Of a DNA stretch of 24,814 bases, positions 22,975 to 24,814 are shown one piece after another; position 1 is the first letter of the stretch, and each line of letters starts with the position of its first letter. Source of the stretch: Oscillospiraceae bacterium. GTDB taxonomy: Bacteria > Bacillota_A > Clostridia > Oscillospirales > Oscillospiraceae. The DNA is taken from assembly GCA_015068175.1 (NCBI GenBank), contig SVLA01000012.1:1-24814 (forward strand). The letters run 5' to 3'. The notes beneath the pieces were generated by a model, which had not been told where the DNA came from, made no database searches, and was given only the letters and a program-made list of their open reading frames with translations. Position numbers and translations under genes: made by a program.

Positions 22975-23003
22975 TTGACAAAAAATGGAGCGTGAATTAA
23001 GAT
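22975..23003 (+). promoter_or_regulatory. Promoter of htrA-like gene
   Basis: Perfect TTGACA (22975-22980), 17-base spacer and TAAGAT (22998-23003). Confidence 0.65.
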
Positions 23004-23050
23004 AAACGGGACAAGATAATGTCATACAGCGGATCCAAGGAGGAAAAGCG

Positions 23051-24631
23051 ATGAATGAACAGGAAAACGGTCTGCCTTTGGGCGATGAGACCCCGGAGGT
23101 CCCCGTTCTGCCGGAGGGACCGGCGGTGACCGAGGAAACGGTGCCGGCGGAACCGATGGAGGAACTGCCTGCCGAACCGGTGGAAGAAGTCCCGGGGGAG
23201 CCGGCAGAGGAACTGCCCGAAGAACCGGCGGAACCGGTGGCGGAAGAGACCGCCGGGGAAGTGCCCGGGATCCGTTTTGAGATTTTTGAAGAAGGCGCGG
23301 TGCCGGCAGAGACCCCCAAAAAGCCGAAAGTCCGGAAGAAATTCCCCTGGATCCCGGTGCTGGTGGGATTGCTGATCCTGGCGGTGATCGCGGAGGGCGT
23401 ACTGCTGGCCGGCGCATTCCGCAAAGGCAGCAGCATCGTCAGCACCGCCATCAATGACCGGGGCGAGCTGGTGGTGACCTACTCCAACGGCGCCCAGGAA
23501 AACCTGGGCAAAGTGGTGGGCGCCGACGGCAGCGACGGCAAGGACGGCATGGACGGCGCGGACGGCACCGGCGGCAGCGCGGCAGCCATGGATGTGACCA
23601 AGGCGGTCCGCAACGGCCTGCGCAGCTCTGTCAGCGTGTATTGCGTTTTTGAGAAGACCGGGATGAACGGCCGCCCCACGGAGTATTCCTCCGCCGGCTC
23701 CGGCGTCATCTATCGGCTGAACCGCTCCGAGGGCGATGCCTTCATCATCACCAACTACCATGTGGTCTACGACCGGGAGTGCAACACCAAGGACGGCATT
23801 GCTAAGGAGATCAACGTGCTGCTCTACGGCTCGGAATTCTCCGGCATGGAGATGAAGGCCACCTATGTGGGCGGCTCCATGTATTATGACATCGCCATTT
23901 TGCGGCTGGAAGACTGCGGGGCCCTGAAGAGTGAGGAACTCACCGCCGTCACCATGGCAGACTCCGATCTTTTGCAGGCCGGCGCCACGGCCATTGCCAT
24001 CGGCAATGCGGAAGCCTCCGGCATTTCCACCTCCTTCGGCGTGGTCAGCGTGCCTTCGGAGTATATCACCATGACCGGCGCCGACGGTAAAACCTCCGTG
24101 GACTACCGGGTCATCCGGGTGGACGCGGCGGTGAACCACGGTAACTCCGGCGGCGGCCTCTTTGACGGCACCGGCCGGCTCATCGGTATCGTTAACGCCA
24201 AGACCGTGGATGACGAAGTGGAGAACATCGGCTACGCCCTGCCCTCCAACGTGGTCAAGGCGGTGGCGGACAACATCATCGACTTCTGCTACGGCAAAAA
24301 TTGCACCAGCGTCATGCGGCCCATCCTGGGCGTGACCATTACCACCACCGAATCCAAGGCGGAATACACGGAAAACGGCGTGTTCATCCGGGAGACCATC
24401 GTGATCTACGAGGTCAGCCCCGGCCAGATCGGCAGCGTATTCCAGGTGGATGACGAGCTGGTGTCCATGACCCTCAACGGCGTCACCAAAATGATCTCCC
24501 AGCGGCACCATGTGATCGACACCATGGTCACCAGCCGCCCCGGCGACGTGGTGGATTTCGTCATCATCCGCGACGGCAAGCAGATGACGGTGTCCGTGAC
24601 CATTACGGAAGGCTGCCTGACGGCCTACTAA
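23051..24631 (+). CDS. Membrane-anchored HtrA/DegP-like serine protease with PDZ domain
   Basis: A 526-residue protein. Residues 1-95 form a very acidic, proline-rich cytoplasmic tail built of repeated EEP/EPxEE units, ending in a basic KKPKVRKK. A membrane helix (99-122) follows, so the protease faces outward. Residues about 138-156 (GELVVTYSNGAQENLGKVVG) lead into a short collagen-like run of five G-x-D triplets (157-171). The S1C trypsin-like domain has H237 (ITNYHVV), D280 (YYDIAIL) and S366 (HGNSGGG; the common form is GNSGGP). The C-terminal 100 residues (LGVTITTTE…VSPGQIGSVFQVDDELVSM…IIRDGKQ) are a PDZ domain. HtrA proteases degrade or refold damaged extracytoplasmic proteins. AAGGAGG (23037-23043) is 7 bases before the ATG. 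It has its own promoter and terminator; the long acidic tail is unusual and may be a cytoplasmic sensing or spacing region. Confidence 0.93.
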   Translation: MNEQENGLPLGDETPEVPVLPEGPAVTEETVPAEPMEELPAEPVEEVPGEPAEELPEEPAEPVAEETAGEVPGIRFEIFEEGAVPAETPKKPKVRKKFPWIPVLVGLLILAVIAEGVLLAGAFRKGSSIVSTAINDRGELVVTYSNGAQENLGKVVGADGSDGKDGMDGADGTGGSAAAMDVTKAVRNGLRSSVSVYCVFEKTGMNGRPTEYSSAGSGVIYRLNRSEGDAFIITNYHVVYDRECNTKDGIAKEINVLLYGSEFSGMEMKATYVGGSMYYDIAILRLEDCGALKSEELTAVTMADSDLLQAGATAIAIGNAEASGISTSFGVVSVPSEYITMTGADGKTSVDYRVIRVDAAVNHGNSGGGLFDGTGRLIGIVNAKTVDDEVENIGYALPSNVVKAVADNIIDFCYGKNCTSVMRPILGVTITTTESKAEYTENGVFIRETIVIYEVSPGQIGSVFQVDDELVSMTLNGVTKMISQRHHVIDTMVTSRPGDVVDFVIIRDGKQMTVSVTITEGCLTAY

Positions 24632-24643
24632 AATCAAAAAAAG

Positions 24644-24690
24644 ACTGTCATTCCGAACCGGCGCAGGCCAGATCGGAATGACAGTTTTGT
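24644..24690 (+). terminator. Terminator after htrA-like gene
   Basis: ACTGTCATTCCGA (24644-24656) and TCGGAATGACAGT (24673-24685) form a 13-bp perfect stem around a 16-nt loop, followed by TTTGT and preceded by a run of A. Probably works in both directions. Confidence 0.85.
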
Positions 24691-24708
24691 TTGGTTGACC
24701 AAAGTTAA

Positions 24709-24733
24709 CCACCGGCTCTGCCGGTGGCAAAAA
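24709..24733. other. Unassigned strong hairpin at right edge
   Basis: CCACCGGC (24709-24716), loop TCT, GCCGGTGG (24720-24727), then CAAAAAAAT. On the minus strand it is preceded by seven T and an ATTTTTTTG. Such CCACCGG hairpins often mark ends of IS200/IS605-type elements, but no transposase is visible before the window ends; a terminator for a gene beyond the edge is also possible. A second small hairpin, GTGGT-TTGCCG-ACCAC (24791-24806), follows. No gene can be called in 24691-24814. Confidence 0.35.
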
Positions 24734-24814
24734 AATAGCTTCTAGCGAGGAGTAAAGTAGACAAGAAAAAAGCTCCCCATTATAGTAGAAGTGGTTTGCC
24801 GACCACACAACTAC

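Noticed and set aside
53..24727. The CCGGCTCT-containing hairpins at both window ends as copies of one repeat
   Set aside because: They share only about eight bases of stem sequence and differ in loop, length and flanks; the left one is a normal terminator.

Overview
The window is GC-rich (roughly 60 %, strongly G/C-ending codons) and reads as the chromosome of a strictly anaerobic Gram-positive gut-type Clostridium, most likely Oscillospirales/Oscillospiraceae. This is inference from gene content: a rubredoxin-containing flavodiiron protein, a thioredoxin pair, a lactocepin-like S8 protease, a DUF6273 protein, consensus sigma-A promoters and AGGAGG ribosome binding sites. No rRNA, tRNA, CRISPR array or intact insertion sequence was found, and no stretch longer than about 220 bases lacks a gene apart from possible regulatory sequence.

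Layout. 1-130 holds two hairpins. 156-758 (minus) is a CBM9-like protein and 973-1632 (minus) a Crp/Fnr-family regulator, divergent from trxA-trxB (1769-3028). A TatD-type metallohydrolase and an overlapping SGNH hydrolase follow (3135-4641). They are separated by a perfect bidirectional terminator from a minus-strand SDR-lpd operon (4701-6828), which diverges from a four-domain flavodiiron / flavin reductase / rubredoxin protein (6963-8753). Next come a MATE transporter broken by one in-frame TAA (8884-10269) and mntP (10327-10908, TTG start). Behind a consensus promoter, a cohesin-like membrane-anchored protein overlaps by ATGA a 1,928-residue secreted S8 protease containing a dockerin-like module (11070-17464). 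Then come a 1,173-residue ClpN / Clp-type AAA+ / receiver-like / FtsH-type AAA+ / M41 fusion (17656-21177), rtcB plus a DUF6273 gene (21332-22946), and a membrane-anchored HtrA protease (23051-24631). The last 180 bases hold a terminator and an unassigned hairpin.

How it fits together. Two redox promoter regions share a 13-bp palindrome, GTGA-N5-TCAC: trxA at 1700-1712 and the divergent SDR/flavodiiron region at 6889-6901. It is centred at about -41/-42 from three predicted starts, the classical class II position for Crp/Fnr activators. The adjacent regulator has a CRP-like R-E-x-x-x-R recognition helix, so a local redox or oxygen/NO-defence regulon is proposed.

The strongest candidates for something undescribed are: (1) the soluble double-AAA+ zinc protease with an embedded receiver-like domain; (2) the cohesin-dockerin pair that may tether a giant surface protease; (3) the proposed Crp/Fnr regulon. 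All function calls come from reading motifs by eye; no database search was run.
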